From positions 1 through 14,681 of the forward strand of contig JBAROU010000258.1 of assembly GCA_049642385.1 (NCBI GenBank): a stretch of DNA of 14,681 nt, read 5' to 3'. Origin of the DNA: JBAROU01 sp049642385. Its GTDB lineage: Bacteria; Chloroflexota; Dehalococcoidia; DSTF01; RBG-16-68-14. Positions 6,240 through 13,900 of this stretch are shown one piece after another (position 1 is the stretch's first letter; each line of letters starts with the position of its first letter). A program made the position numbers and the translations under genes. The notes beneath the pieces are model-generated. The model was not told the origin of the DNA. It saw only the letters and a program-made list of their open reading frames with translations, and made no database searches.

Positions 6240-8551
6240 GCGCTGGCGATGATCCCCGCCTCTACCAGCGCGCTGATCTTCTCGTCCGGGTAGCCGAGGA
6301 CCTCGCGCAAGACCTGGCGGGTGTGCTGGGCATGGCAGGGCGCGGGCGTGAAGTCGAACGGCGTGTCCGCGGACATTTTCCAGGCGAGACCCATGATCTC
6401 GTGCGCGCCCGCCTCCGGATGCTCCACGAGACGCCAGTAGCTGCGAGCGCGGAGCTGCGCGTCAGCGAAGAGACGGTCGGCGCTGCGCACGTCGGCAGCC
6501 ATGACGCCGGCACGCTGCAGCGCGTGCATCAGCTCGTCGGCGTCGCGGTCACGCGTCGCGGCGGCGACGGCGGCATCGAGGTCATCGATGTTCGCGCGGC
6601 GCGCTTTCTCCGTGGCGAAGCGCTCGTCGGCGATGGCGAGCACGCGGGCGCTCGCGCGCCATTCGTCGTCGCTACCGACGGACAGCGCCAGCCAGCGGTC
6701 GTCGCCGCGACAGGGGTAGCAGCCATTGGGCGCGCGCGTCATATGGCGGTTCGCGGCCGCAACCGGCACCTCGCCCGTGAGCTGATAGTCGATGAGCTCC
6801 GGGCCGAGAAGCCGCGTCGTCGATTCGCGGTGCGACAGGTCGATGTAGGAGCCGCGGCCGCTGCGCTCGCGCTCGATGAGCGCGGCGAGGATCGCGGCGG
6901 CGGCGTGCGTGCCGGCGATGGGGTCGCTCAGGTTGATGCCGGGCGCTTCCGGCTCGTCGGCGCCGTAGCCGGTGATGGACACGAGGCCGGACAGCTGGTC
7001 GCTCGTCGCGCCGTAGCCGCCGTAGCTGGCCTCCGGCCCGCTATTGCCGAACGCTGGCATCGAGAGGTACACGATCTCCGGCCGCGCGGCGGCGAGCACG
7101 TCGCGACCGAGGCCCATACGGTCCATGGTGCCCGCGGAGAAGTTCTCGACGAGGATGTCGCTCACGGCGAGCAGCTCAAAGAACAGCGCGCGGCCTTCGG
7201 AGCGCCGGAGGTCGAGCGCAATGCCCAGCTTGTTGCGATTGCGCTCGTTGAAATAGCCGTGGCGGTTGTACGGTCGCTCGCCCGGCTGGGCGTCCGGGTA
7301 GACGCCGGCCTGGGCGCTGGGCGGCTGGCGCGGGCCACGGATCGGGTCGAGCACGTCCGGGCCTTCGACTTTGATCACCTGCGCGCCCATATCGGCGAGC
7401 AGCCGGGTGCAGTGCGGGCCCGCCCACACGAATCCGAGGTCCAGCACTCGGACGCCGGCCAGTGGGCGCGTGGGCGGGCCGGCGGCTGGCCTCGCGGGCG
7501 GTGAAGCGTTCGCCGGCGCGTCGTTCGGATCGATGCGAAACGGTAGGCCGGGCACGGTGAGTCGCCGCCCATCCGGTCCGTCGATCTGCTCGAAGAACTG
7601 GCGCGCGTTGAGCTGCGGTGACGAGAGCAGCTCAGGAATGGTGCACACGTATCCGAACGGCAGCCCCGCGCGCTGACCTGCTTCGAACACCTCTCGCTTC
7701 GCGCGCGCCGACGTGTGGTTGATGATCGCCGCGTGCATCTCGGCGGCGTGTTGGGTGCGCGAACCGATGTCCGCGAACTTCGCGTCGAGCAGGTCGCCGC
7801 CCAGGTGCTCGCGAAAGCGCTGGTACATGTCGCCCAGGCCGGAGATGATGCCGACGAAGCCATCGCGCGCGGGGTAGAGCCCCCAGCCAGCGAGCGCGCC
7901 CCAGCGACCGGTGCGCTTGCGCACCCGATGCAGGTACGCCCAGATCGCGGGCGAGTGCTCCATCATCGACACAGCGGCGTCGAGCATGGCGACGTCGACA
8001 AGTTGCGCGCCGACGCCAGCCGCGCGCTGGAGCAGCGCCGTCTCCGCCGCAACGAACGCTGTCAGGCCAGCCATCTGCTCGATCACCGCGCCGCCGAGCT
8101 TGAGCGGCTCGCGATCCGGCTCTCCTGTGAGGTCCATCAGCCCCATGAGCGCCTCTAGGATGAGCTCGTCGGCCTGATAGTCGCGGTAGGGGCCATCAAG
8201 GCCGAAGGGCGTGAGTGCGACGTAGACGAGGCGTGGGCTCGAGTCGCGCAGGTCGTCGTAGGTCAGGCCAAGTCGCGCCGCTTCCGCCGGAGCGAGCGTG
8301 GTAACGAACACGTCTGCATCGCGCAGCAACGAGCGAACGCTCTCGCCGTTGCGCTCATCGCTCCAGTCGAGCGTAGCAAGACGCTTTCCCTGTTCCAGGT
8401 GGGCGTATCGAACGGGGTGCCCGGCGCTAGGGCGCTGGACCGCGACGACATCGGCGCCGAGCTGCGCGAACATCGCACCGGCGTACCAGCCGGCCGGCCG
8501 CTCCGAGAGCTCGATGGCGCGCAGTCCTGTGAGTGGCGTGTGCATTACCAT
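6233..8551 (-). CDS. Tandem class III (CaiB/BaiF) CoA-transferase fusion
   Basis: A 772-residue protein made of two family III CoA-transferase domains, each usually about 400 residues as a separate chain. Domain 1 spans about 5-340. A Pro/Ala-rich linker (about 342-363) leads to domain 2 (about 364-765), which restarts with the family's first strand (PLAGVRVLDLGFVWAGPHCTRLLADMGAQVIKVE). Domain 1 has Asp191 in VDVAMLDAAVS, at the position of the Asp that forms the acyl-CoA mixed anhydride in formyl-CoA transferase. Domain 2 has Glu576 (IDLSHRES) there. These enzymes move CoA between carboxylic acids; the substrate is not readable, and no pathway gene adjoins it. ATG 8551 lacks a Shine-Dalgarno; ATG 8545 is an alternative. 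A palindrome occupies 8555-8570 just upstream. Confidence 0.9.
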   Translation of the reverse strand: MVMHTPLTGLRAIELSERPAGWYAGAMFAQLGADVVAVQRPSAGHPVRYAHLEQGKRLATLDWSDERNGESVRSLLRDADVFVTTLAPAEAARLGLTYDDLRDSSPRLVYVALTPFGLDGPYRDYQADELILEALMGLMDLTGEPDREPLKLGGAVIEQMAGLTAFVAAETALLQRAAGVGAQLVDVAMLDAAVSMMEHSPAIWAYLHRVRKRTGRWGALAGWGLYPARDGFVGIISGLGDMYQRFREHLGGDLLDAKFADIGSRTQHAAEMHAAIINHTSARAKREVFEAGQRAGLPFGYVCTIPELLSSPQLNARQFFEQIDGPDGRRLTVPGLPFRIDPNDAPANASPPARPAAGPPTRPLAGVRVLDLGFVWAGPHCTRLLADMGAQVIKVEGPDVLDPIRGPRQPPSAQAGVYPDAQPGERPYNRHGYFNERNRNKLGIALDLRRSEGRALFFELLAVSDILVENFSAGTMDRMGLGRDVLAAARPEIVYLSMPAFGNSGPEASYGGYGATSDQLSGLVSITGYGADEPEAPGINLSDPIAGTHAAAAILAALIERERSGRGSYIDLSHRESTTRLLGPELIDYQLTGEVPVAAANRHMTRAPNGCYPCRGDDRWLALSVGSDDEWRASARVLAIADERFATEKARRANIDDLDAAVAAATRDRDADELMHALQRAGVMAADVRSADRLFADAQLRARSYWRLVEHPEAGAHEIMGLAWKMSADTPFDFTPAPCHAQHTRQVLREVLGYPDEKISALVEAGIIASAK

Positions 8552-8554
8552 GCG

Positions 8555-8570
8555 TCAGCCGCTCGGCTGA
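8555..8570. repeat. Palindrome abutting the CoA-transferase start
   Basis: TCAGCCGCTCGGCTGA is a 7-bp perfect inverted repeat with a 2-nt centre, ending 3 nt before the initiator ATG on the minus strand. It sits where a ribosome-binding site would be, so it could be an operator or an RNA hairpin affecting initiation. Confidence 0.4.
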
Positions 8571-8652
8571 GCCTTCGGTGCAAGCTCAGGCGAACGCTCA
8601 CGAAGCCTAGCGGACGGTGACGGGCAGCGATAGCCCCGGCCCGCTGAGCGAG

Positions 8653-9495
8653 CTATGTTAGGACGCGGCGGGTGAAGTTGCGAACGCCGATGGCCGTCAA
8701 CGATGCGAACGCGACGCAGAGCGCCCCCAGGAACACCAACGCGTGCATGTGGGGCAGCTCCGGCGTGAGCGTCGAACGCAGGCCCTCGCTCATGTACACC
8801 ACAGGGTTCACCAGCACGACGATCTGGAGCCAGCGCACCTCCTCCAACCGCGCCCACGGGTAATAGACACAGCCGAGGAACGTCATCGGCACCACGATCA
8901 TGGCGAAGATCAAGCTTATCTGCCGCGGGTTGAAGGACGTACCGATGGCCAGCCCCAACGAACCGGCCGTGAAGCTGGACAGCGCCATGACCACCACGAG
9001 GAGCGGCCAGTTGTCGACGTGGACCGAGACGTGCGTCGCCGGTACGAGGTACACGAGGGGAAATACCACCAGTCCCGACAGCACCGCCTGGATCGCGCTG
9101 AAGGTCACTTTTTCCAGGGCTACGGCGGCGACCGGGAGCGGCGCCATCACGCGATCTTCGATCTCATGCGTCGTCCCGAACTCAGTCACGAGCGGCAGCG
9201 CCGCCGCAAAGATGCCCTGCGTCACCATCGCGACGGCGACGAGGCCCGGCACCAGGATCGTCGCGAAGCTCTGGCCGCCGCCGCCGGGAATGCCCTGCCC
9301 GATCTTCGGGAACACGTACGTGAAGACGAAGACGAAGAGCAGCGGGTTCATCACGGTGCGCGTGAGGAACGGGAAGAGATCGCGTAGGAGCACGCGGGCG
9401 TCACGCAGCATCAGTCCGCTGAACGCGGCCGTGTACATCCCCGCGCGCGATGGCTGCACGCGACGCTCTTCCTTCGTGGCGACACGCTCAGTCAC
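8653..9495 (-). CDS. ABC-2 type transporter permease (DrrB-like)
   Basis: A 280-residue membrane protein with about six hydrophobic segments (near 45-65, 80-105, 125-155, 163-190, 195-218, 250-272), normal for ABC-2 permeases. The N-terminal cytoplasmic stretch and the short segment FGTTHEIEDRVMAPLPVAAVALEKV match the conserved ABC-2 coupling region (E-D-R-v-m-A-P). It pairs with the ATPase encoded just upstream to export a hydrophobic compound or a glycan/lipid; drug efflux as in daunorubicin DrrAB is the family model, but the cargo is unknown. The GTG start overlaps the ATPase stop by 8 nt (9488-9495), indicating translational coupling. About 100 bp separate it from the CoA-transferase. Confidence 0.9.
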   Translation of the reverse strand: MTERVATKEERRVQPSRAGMYTAAFSGLMLRDARVLLRDLFPFLTRTVMNPLLFVFVFTYVFPKIGQGIPGGGGQSFATILVPGLVAVAMVTQGIFAAALPLVTEFGTTHEIEDRVMAPLPVAAVALEKVTFSAIQAVLSGLVVFPLVYLVPATHVSVHVDNWPLLVVVMALSSFTAGSLGLAIGTSFNPRQISLIFAMIVVPMTFLGCVYYPWARLEEVRWLQIVVLVNPVVYMSEGLRSTLTPELPHMHALVFLGALCVAFASLTAIGVRNFTRRVLT

Positions 9496-10435
9496 GCAGA
9501 TCCCTCCCGGTCAGTCGAATGAACACGGTCTCGAGCGTTGGCTCGGTGAGCGCGATGTCGCGCAGGCGATACGGCTGCGCGATTTCCACGATGCGTGGCA
9601 GGAGCCCATCAATACGCGAGGCCATGACGCGCAGCCCTGTTGGCGTCCCCTCCACCTCGGCGACGCCCTCGAGGCGCAGCAGCTCCTCGCTCAGCCCGTC
9701 CATCGCCTGATCGAGCGTTAGCTCGACCACGGTATCGGCGCCGACCGTGCGCTTGAGGGTGTCCGGCGTGTCGCAGACGAGAATCTTGCCGTTATCGATG
9801 ATGGCGACCCGGTCGCAGAGCCGATCTGCCTCATCCATGTAGTGCGTCGTGAGCAACACCGTCGTGCCGCGCTGCCCCATCTCTTCGATGATGCCCCACA
9901 GCGCGATGCGGCTCTGCGGGTCGAGACCAGCGGTTGGCTCATCGAGAAAGAGCACGCTCGGCTCGTGGGCGAGGGCGCGGGCAACTTGAAGGCGCTGGGC
10001 CATGCCGCCAGACAGCTCGTCTGGCATCGCTTTCGCGCGCTCAACCAGGCGAAACTGCTCCAGCAGCTCGCTGGCGCGGGCGCGCGACGCGCGATGACTG
10101 ATGCCAAAGTAGCGACAGTGAAAGTACAGATTCTCCCAGACCGTACAGGACCGGTCAAGCGTGTTGAACTGCGTGACGACGCCAATGCGGCGCTTCACGG
10201 TCGAAGGGTCAGCGACAACGTCGACGCCGTCCACGACGGCACGGCCAGCGGTCGGCAATACACGGGATGTGCAGATGCCTACGGTCGTCGTCTTGCCCGC
10301 GCCGTTCGGCCCGAGCAATCCGAAGACTTCACCACGCCGGACGAGGAGATCGATGCCGTCGAGGGCGCGCACCGATTGGATGCCTGCGTACACCTTGACG
10401 AGCTGCTCACAGACGATGGCCTCTTCGTGACTCAT
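9488..10435 (-). CDS. ABC transporter ATP-binding protein (DrrA-like)
   Basis: A 315-residue ATPase. Walker A is GPNGAGKTTT (42-51), Q-loop Gln89 (VTQFNTLDRSCTVWENL), signature LSGGMAQR (141-148), Walker B VLFLDE (161-166) and switch His198 (TTHYMDEAD). The 'T-V-W-E-N-L' and 'Y-M-D-E-A-D' wording and the C-terminal extension of about 90 residues (TVVELTLDQAMDGLSEELL... ending LTGRDLRD) are typical of DrrA/CcmA-type exporters. It energises the coupled permease encoded by the overlapping downstream gene. No Shine-Dalgarno precedes ATG 10435. An extended -10 element 13 nt upstream predicts a leader of only about 6 nt, so the message may be near-leaderless. Confidence 0.92.
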   Translation of the reverse strand: MSHEEAIVCEQLVKVYAGIQSVRALDGIDLLVRRGEVFGLLGPNGAGKTTTVGICTSRVLPTAGRAVVDGVDVVADPSTVKRRIGVVTQFNTLDRSCTVWENLYFHCRYFGISHRASRARASELLEQFRLVERAKAMPDELSGGMAQRLQVARALAHEPSVLFLDEPTAGLDPQSRIALWGIIEEMGQRGTTVLLTTHYMDEADRLCDRVAIIDNGKILVCDTPDTLKRTVGADTVVELTLDQAMDGLSEELLRLEGVAEVEGTPTGLRVMASRIDGLLPRIVEIAQPYRLRDIALTEPTLETVFIRLTGRDLRD

Positions 10436-10447
10436 GTTCGCGCTTGA

Positions 10448-10456
10448 ATAGTATCA
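10448..10456 (-). promoter_or_regulatory. Extended -10 promoter of the DrrAB-like operon
   Basis: The minus strand reads TGATACTAT, an extended -10 element (TGn plus TACTAT, identical to the tRNA cluster -10). No -35 is recognisable. Transcription would start about 6 nt before ATG 10435. Confidence 0.45.
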
Positions 10457-10521
10457 CGGCGGCCCGCACGCGCTTCCCGGCCAATGATCTGCTCAGGAAC
10501 CGAGTCGCTCCGGCAGCCCTA

Positions 10522-11046
10522 TCAGACGAGCGCCTGGATCCAGGCCTGATGCTCGGCGTAGTGATCGTAGGTGTTGCCGGCGATCCACCCGAGGATGGGT
10601 GCGCCGCTGTCTTCGCCAGGCTCATCCGGCTGGTCGTGAGAGTAGGTGAGGAACAGGTCGGCGTCGGTCAGGCCAGCCAGCGCGGCAAGTACTTGCTGGT
10701 GCGCCTGCTGGAAGGCCGCAAGCACCTCCGTCAGTGAGCGATCCTTGTTGTGCTGATAGATGATCTCGTTGAGGCCAACCTCATCTGTGTTCAGGTAGGT
10801 CTGCTCGTCGAGGCCCATGGTGGTGTAGCGAGGGTGGCCTTGCAGCAAGGCAGCGAGACCCTGCTCCCAAATGGTCAGATGGGCCAGGTGGTCTCTAGCT
10901 GACCAGCCCTCGGAGGGGCCCGGCGCGACGAGCTGGGCATCGCTCAACTGGCTGATGGTTTGTTCCAGGGCGGCGCGCGACCGCTGGATGCGCTGCAGGA
11001 GCTCGTCCTTGTCCCTCGGCAGTGGTTGTGATTCGTTATCCATCAT
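10522..11046 (-). CDS. DinB/ClbS-like four-helix bundle protein
   Basis: A 174-residue soluble protein predicted to be mostly helical. GWSARDHLAHLTIWEQG (47-63) matches the W-x-x-x-D-x-L-x-H-L core of the DinB/YfiT/ClbS (DUF1706) superfamily. GNTYDHYAEHQAWI (157-170) gives the C-terminal His pair. His53 or His56 with His162 and His166 could form the metal site seen in many members. Some relatives are thiol transferases for mycothiol or bacillithiol, and ClbS is a colibactin-resistance hydrolase. None of these roles can be assigned here. Two adjacent ATGs (11046, 11043) follow an AAGAAGAG stretch. It stands 86 bp upstream of the DrrA-like gene on the same strand and ends at the edge of the tRNA scar. 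Confidence 0.82.
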   Translation of the reverse strand: MMDNESQPLPRDKDELLQRIQRSRAALEQTISQLSDAQLVAPGPSEGWSARDHLAHLTIWEQGLAALLQGHPRYTTMGLDEQTYLNTDEVGLNEIIYQHNKDRSLTEVLAAFQQAHQQVLAALAGLTDADLFLTYSHDQPDEPGEDSGAPILGWIAGNTYDHYAEHQAWIQALV

Positions 11047-11105
11047 CTCTTCTTTTAGCCGAGCGCCGACGTGATGCTGCCAACACCACCCGGAGGAGTG
11101 CAGGG

Positions 11106-11153
11106 TGGTACCCCCGGCAGGGATCGAACCTGCGACCTACGGTTTAGGAAACC
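11106..11153 (-). repeat. Displaced 3' half of tRNA-Arg(CCT), attachment-site scar
   Basis: On the minus strand this reads as the 3' half of a tRNA: anticodon loop TTCCTAA (anticodon CCT), 3' anticodon strand ACCGT, TAGGTC, T arm GCAGG/CCTGC with TTCGATC, then CGGGGGT, A and CCA. No 5' half (acceptor, D arm) follows in the expected place, and the proximal anticodon strand GAGGT pairs poorly. Such anticodon-to-CCA segments are the usual core left at the far end of islands integrated by tyrosine recombinases. The orientation puts the island to the right of 11153. Confidence 0.7.
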
Positions 11154-11445
11154 TCACCGCCAGGTGGGGATGACTCTAGAGCAATTCGAATCTAAGAACC
11201 TCGCTGCTCAGCCCTCGTTCTCTTTGCACACCGTCGTTCGCCGTCATTTCGGCTGAGAGCGACGGTGCGAATGTAGCCTGCAAGGCACGAGTTGTCAAGG
11301 CGTGAGACGGTCTCGCACTATCCGCCGTGGAAAGCTCTGAGAAGAGCTTGCTGGAGCGCCGCGCTTCGCCGATCGACCTGTTTGTGCAAACCGGCCCACG
11401 CGCTCGCTGAGTGTCGGTTACGCGAGCCCACGACAACGGCCTGGA
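11154..11445. other. Non-coding stretch with one branched hairpin
   Basis: No convincing gene lies here. A nested inverted repeat is visible: CACCGTCG (11229-11236) pairs with CGACGGTG (11260-11267), and GCCG/CGGC pair inside it. It could be a structured RNA, a weak terminator or part of a former attachment region. The short open frames look like chance, lacking family resemblance and ribosome-binding sites. Confidence 0.4.
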
Positions 11446-11481
11446 CACCAGAAGCCCGGCTATCGCGCCGGGCTTCTGGTG
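11446..11481 (-). terminator. Strong stem-loop after the membrane-protein gene
   Basis: A perfect 15-bp stem, CACCAGAAGCCCGGC (11446-11460) with GCCGGGCTTCTGGTG (11467-11481), encloses loop TATCGC and lies 19 nt past the stop codon of the operon. There is no T run on either side, so it is either a hairpin that blocks 3' decay or a non-canonical terminator. Confidence 0.55.
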
Positions 11482-11499
11482 CAGCTGGCGCCTCCGCTA

Positions 11500-12681
11500 C
11501 TACTGAGCATCCCGATTTTCTGCCTTCAAGATTCGCGACTCCGCCTTGGCGTTGCTGCCCACGTTGGAAGTCGCCCCCACTTTACCATCCGAGGCTGGCC
11601 GTGGATCGACGGCCTCGGTCTTGCCATTCCTTTTATTCCTGCCCGTTGGCGTTCTCTTCCTTGGCCTTTGTCGGCCAGCCCGGCCTTCGGCCCCGGCTCG
11701 TTGTCTTCCGTTGCGTCGTGAGGAGACCTGTTTCGCAGACGTTACCTTCGGCGCGCTGTGAGTTTCCTCGTCTTCGCGGTCCTCTTCGTCTTGGTCACCT
11801 AAATCGATTTCACCGAATCCAAGGAACCGAATGCGGCGCGCGACCCAGTTCCAAAGCACGGCGCCCAAGTGTGCCGGCACGCGGAGCACCGCCAGCAGCA
11901 TCGGGATACCGTGTCGCACCGCGGTGGCTGTCCAATCCATTAGCATCGCGACGAGGCGCAAGGGCCACTCAATGAACTTCACGCCGATAGCAAACAGCGC
12001 ATTGGGAACAGCCCGAAGGGACCATCCGGCCACGACGGCACCGAGGCCCGCGATCGCGGCCAGGATGGCCTGCGATAGCACGGGAGCTGTCGCCTCGATC
12101 TCTCCGCGGAGGAACGCGAACGACTCCGTCGTCTGGACGCCCTTCCACAGCCCAATGAGAAAGAACGAGGCGATCGCGCCAGAGATGCAGAGATAGCAGG
12201 TCATCCTTAGCCGAGCAAGCCAATCTTCCCGCAGCCTGTTCCACGGTGCCAGGTCCGTCAGCTCCGCCAGGTCCAGCAGCACTGTGCCCCAAAGGGTGAA
12301 GCTCACGAGCAGCCCGACTGACACCACTGGCAGAGTGTGGTCCCTTAACAATGACGGACTAGTGCCGAATCCCCAGGCCTCTAGAACGAGAGCGAGGATT
12401 GCAACTTCAGTGGAAAGGGCCAAGAGGAACAGCGCTACGTAGACGAACGCGCCGATCACTCGTTCCCAGGGCCAAACGTCGGTTGCGTTCGCCAGGGCGG
12501 CCAGCGCCGACCGGGAATGCTCCGCCAACGAGTCCGCCGCTTCGGTCAGATCCTCGCTCGCGTGGCCGAGCACCGCGAGCATGAACCGCCGCATCTTCAG
12601 CGAGGCCCGCCGCACGGGCTTGTACAGCGCCGCCACCACAATCAGGGACACTATCGTTAATGCCGCGATCTTCAGAAACAT
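11500..12681 (-). CDS. Multi-pass membrane protein with long charged C-terminal tail, unknown function
   Basis: A 393-residue protein I do not recognise. Hydrophobic segments are visible near 4-20, 74-103, 117-137, 160-180 and 203-222. A more amphipathic hydrophobic stretch (about 227-285) includes IEWPLRLVAMLMDW and RVPAHLGAVLWNWVARRIRF. From about 293 a tail of roughly 100 residues begins acidic (DQDEEDREDEE) and becomes strongly basic and low in hydrophobics (RRNGRQR, GRQRPRKRTPTGRNKRNGK), probably disordered and possibly binding nucleic acid or acidic partners. ATG 12681 has an excellent Shine-Dalgarno (AGGAGGAGGT), and the gene starts 12 nt after the lipoprotein stop, so the two form an operon. 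It is the distal gene, followed by a 15-bp stem-loop. It probably acts with the lipoprotein in the envelope. Confidence 0.8.
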   Translation of the reverse strand: MFLKIAALTIVSLIVVAALYKPVRRASLKMRRFMLAVLGHASEDLTEAADSLAEHSRSALAALANATDVWPWERVIGAFVYVALFLLALSTEVAILALVLEAWGFGTSPSLLRDHTLPVVSVGLLVSFTLWGTVLLDLAELTDLAPWNRLREDWLARLRMTCYLCISGAIASFFLIGLWKGVQTTESFAFLRGEIEATAPVLSQAILAAIAGLGAVVAGWSLRAVPNALFAIGVKFIEWPLRLVAMLMDWTATAVRHGIPMLLAVLRVPAHLGAVLWNWVARRIRFLGFGEIDLGDQDEEDREDEETHSAPKVTSAKQVSSRRNGRQRAGAEGRAGRQRPRKRTPTGRNKRNGKTEAVDPRPASDGKVGATSNVGSNAKAESRILKAENRDAQ

Positions 12682-12693
12682 GCTGACCTCCTC

Positions 12694-13518
12694 CTAACGA
12701 AGTAGACTGACGATAGTCTCAGCGCGCACACCGGCATGCACGAAGTGCACGTCGGCGGCACCAGCCCTCACGAGGAATTGGCTCCAGTCCTCTCGGGCTC
12801 GCGTGAACAATGCCGGGTTGTTCTCAGATAAGACCACGACCACGTTTACCCCTTGGAGCTTCACAGGGAGGATGAGTCCTGCAGTATCCGCCATGTCGGA
12901 GTAGATGATGAGGTTGCACGTCGCTGCTGTTGGCGCGGCCTCGAACAGCAGACCTGCTTTAAACAACGCTCCAACGATGTCCGTGCCTTGAACGGGCTCC
13001 CAACGACCTCCCTCGAGTTCGGCTGCCGCCGTGTCGATGACTGCCTCGAACTTCGTCCTGAATGTGGCTTCACAGGTCTCGGGGCGGTCGTCTGGTGTGG
13101 CCGTCGCAAGGAACGGATTAGCCGGTTCAGGAGGTACTGGCGTTGGGCAGACCGGAGCTGGTGGGAAGATCTGATCGAAGTAGGTCTGTGCCGGTGAGAA
13201 GCTGTCGTTGGAGATGGTCGCAGTCGTCCACGCATCGCCGGGTCGCACTGCGCCGCGAAACACCCTAACGGACAGCGACCGATTGCGATCCACCTCATTG
13301 GCCTTCAGCGACACGGTAATGTCTACCAGCGAAACGTTTACGCGCTTCGGACTTATTGGCGTCTGTTCAGATCCAAGGTCGGCCACCACCTCCTTCTCGA
13401 TCTGCGCCTGCTCCGGCTCCTCGTACATCGAACAGCCCGCAGCCGACCACAGAGCAGCGAAAAGGAGCAAGGCGATGGCAGCCGTCGCTGGAAGTATGGA
13501 TTTGATAAGCCTATGCAT
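12694..13518 (-). CDS. Predicted lipoprotein with VWA-like domain
   Basis: A 274-residue exported protein. The signal peptide has MHRLIK, a hydrophobic core and lipobox SAAGC with lipidated Cys29. The mature part looks like a von Willebrand factor A fold: a strand ending in DITVS (66-70; compare the MIDAS DxSxS), Thr179 in GTDIVGALFKAG, and Asp208 in CNLIIYSDMAD. VNVVVVLSENNPALFTRAREDWSQFL follows as a late strand and helix. The MIDAS pattern suggests metal-dependent ligand binding. A Pro-rich loop (about 119-135) interrupts the middle, and three further Cys (124, 149, 201) could form disulfides. ATG 13518 has AGGAGGG upstream. The gene leads the operon with the membrane protein. VWA is my inference from motifs; function is unknown. 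Confidence 0.8.
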   Translation of the reverse strand: MHRLIKSILPATAAIALLLFAALWSAAGCSMYEEPEQAQIEKEVVADLGSEQTPISPKRVNVSLVDITVSLKANEVDRNRSLSVRVFRGAVRPGDAWTTATISNDSFSPAQTYFDQIFPPAPVCPTPVPPEPANPFLATATPDDRPETCEATFRTKFEAVIDTAAAELEGGRWEPVQGTDIVGALFKAGLLFEAAPTAATCNLIIYSDMADTAGLILPVKLQGVNVVVVLSENNPALFTRAREDWSQFLVRAGAADVHFVHAGVRAETIVSLLR

Positions 13519-13548
13519 TATGTGATCCCCCTCCTACTCGGGATGAAC

Positions 13549-13554
13549 ATTATC
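13549..13554 (-). promoter_or_regulatory. Candidate -10 of the lipoprotein operon
   Basis: GATAAT on the minus strand is one base off TATAAT. It would start transcription about 24 nt before ATG 13518, leaving room for the AGGAGGG site. The -35 region reads TGCACT at 17 bp, a poor match but one that includes the GCACT motif seen near the regulator. Confidence 0.33.
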
Positions 13555-13668
13555 GGTACAGCAGACTTTGGAGTGCAGCTTGACCAGCCGCGCCCAGCGA
13601 GGAAGACTGGAGCGGACTGCTGTGCAGGGCCCCGTCTCGCCGCAGGACCCCGTCACGGCGTCTACCGC

Positions 13669-13710
13669 CACCAGCCACGCTCGGGCCATCCCAGCCTCGC
13701 GTGGCTGGTG
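13669..13710. repeat. 12-bp perfect inverted repeat
   Basis: CACCAGCCACGC (13669-13680) and GCGTGGCTGGTG (13699-13710) are exact reverse complements around an 18-nt loop. No T run follows. It could be part of an untranslated leader RNA, a small RNA or a protein-binding site. Confidence 0.5.
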
Positions 13711-13900
13711 CTCCTTTGCGCCGACTACGCTCCCATCGAATTCACCTCCATTCCTCGTCTGCTAAGATCCATCCTCTACCGTTGGGCGGCGAGCCCGTCC
13801 TCTTGAGCTCTCCTCAGCTCCGGAGCGGCCATCCATCGATGCCTCTGCGCTCGACCGCGAGTTGTGTCGATAATAATGGCACGATCAGGATATTACAAGA

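Noticed and set aside
6230..7504. A 424-codon open frame on the plus strand
   Set aside because: It is antisense to the CoA-transferase, whose minus-strand frame shows clear family motifs along its whole length; the plus frame is Arg/Ala/Val-rich with no domain, a usual shadow in high-GC genes.
11085..11109. ACCACCC/GGGTGGT inverted repeat as a terminator
   Set aside because: Only 7 bp, no T run, and its right arm includes the CCA of the tRNA fragment; it is probably incidental.
11106..11190. A complete tRNA-Arg(CCT) gene
   Set aside because: The 3' half is good, but the bases where the D arm and 5' acceptor should lie do not pair with it, and one anticodon-stem pair is mismatched.
11071..11256. 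A short plus-strand frame containing RDRTCDLRF
   Set aside because: This peptide is the well-known spurious translation of a reversed tRNA 3' half, and it overlaps the tRNA-Arg(CCT) scar.
11176..11448. A 90-codon minus-strand frame
   Set aside because: No recognisable family, no ribosome-binding site, and it overlaps a nested hairpin; it looks like chance coding potential.
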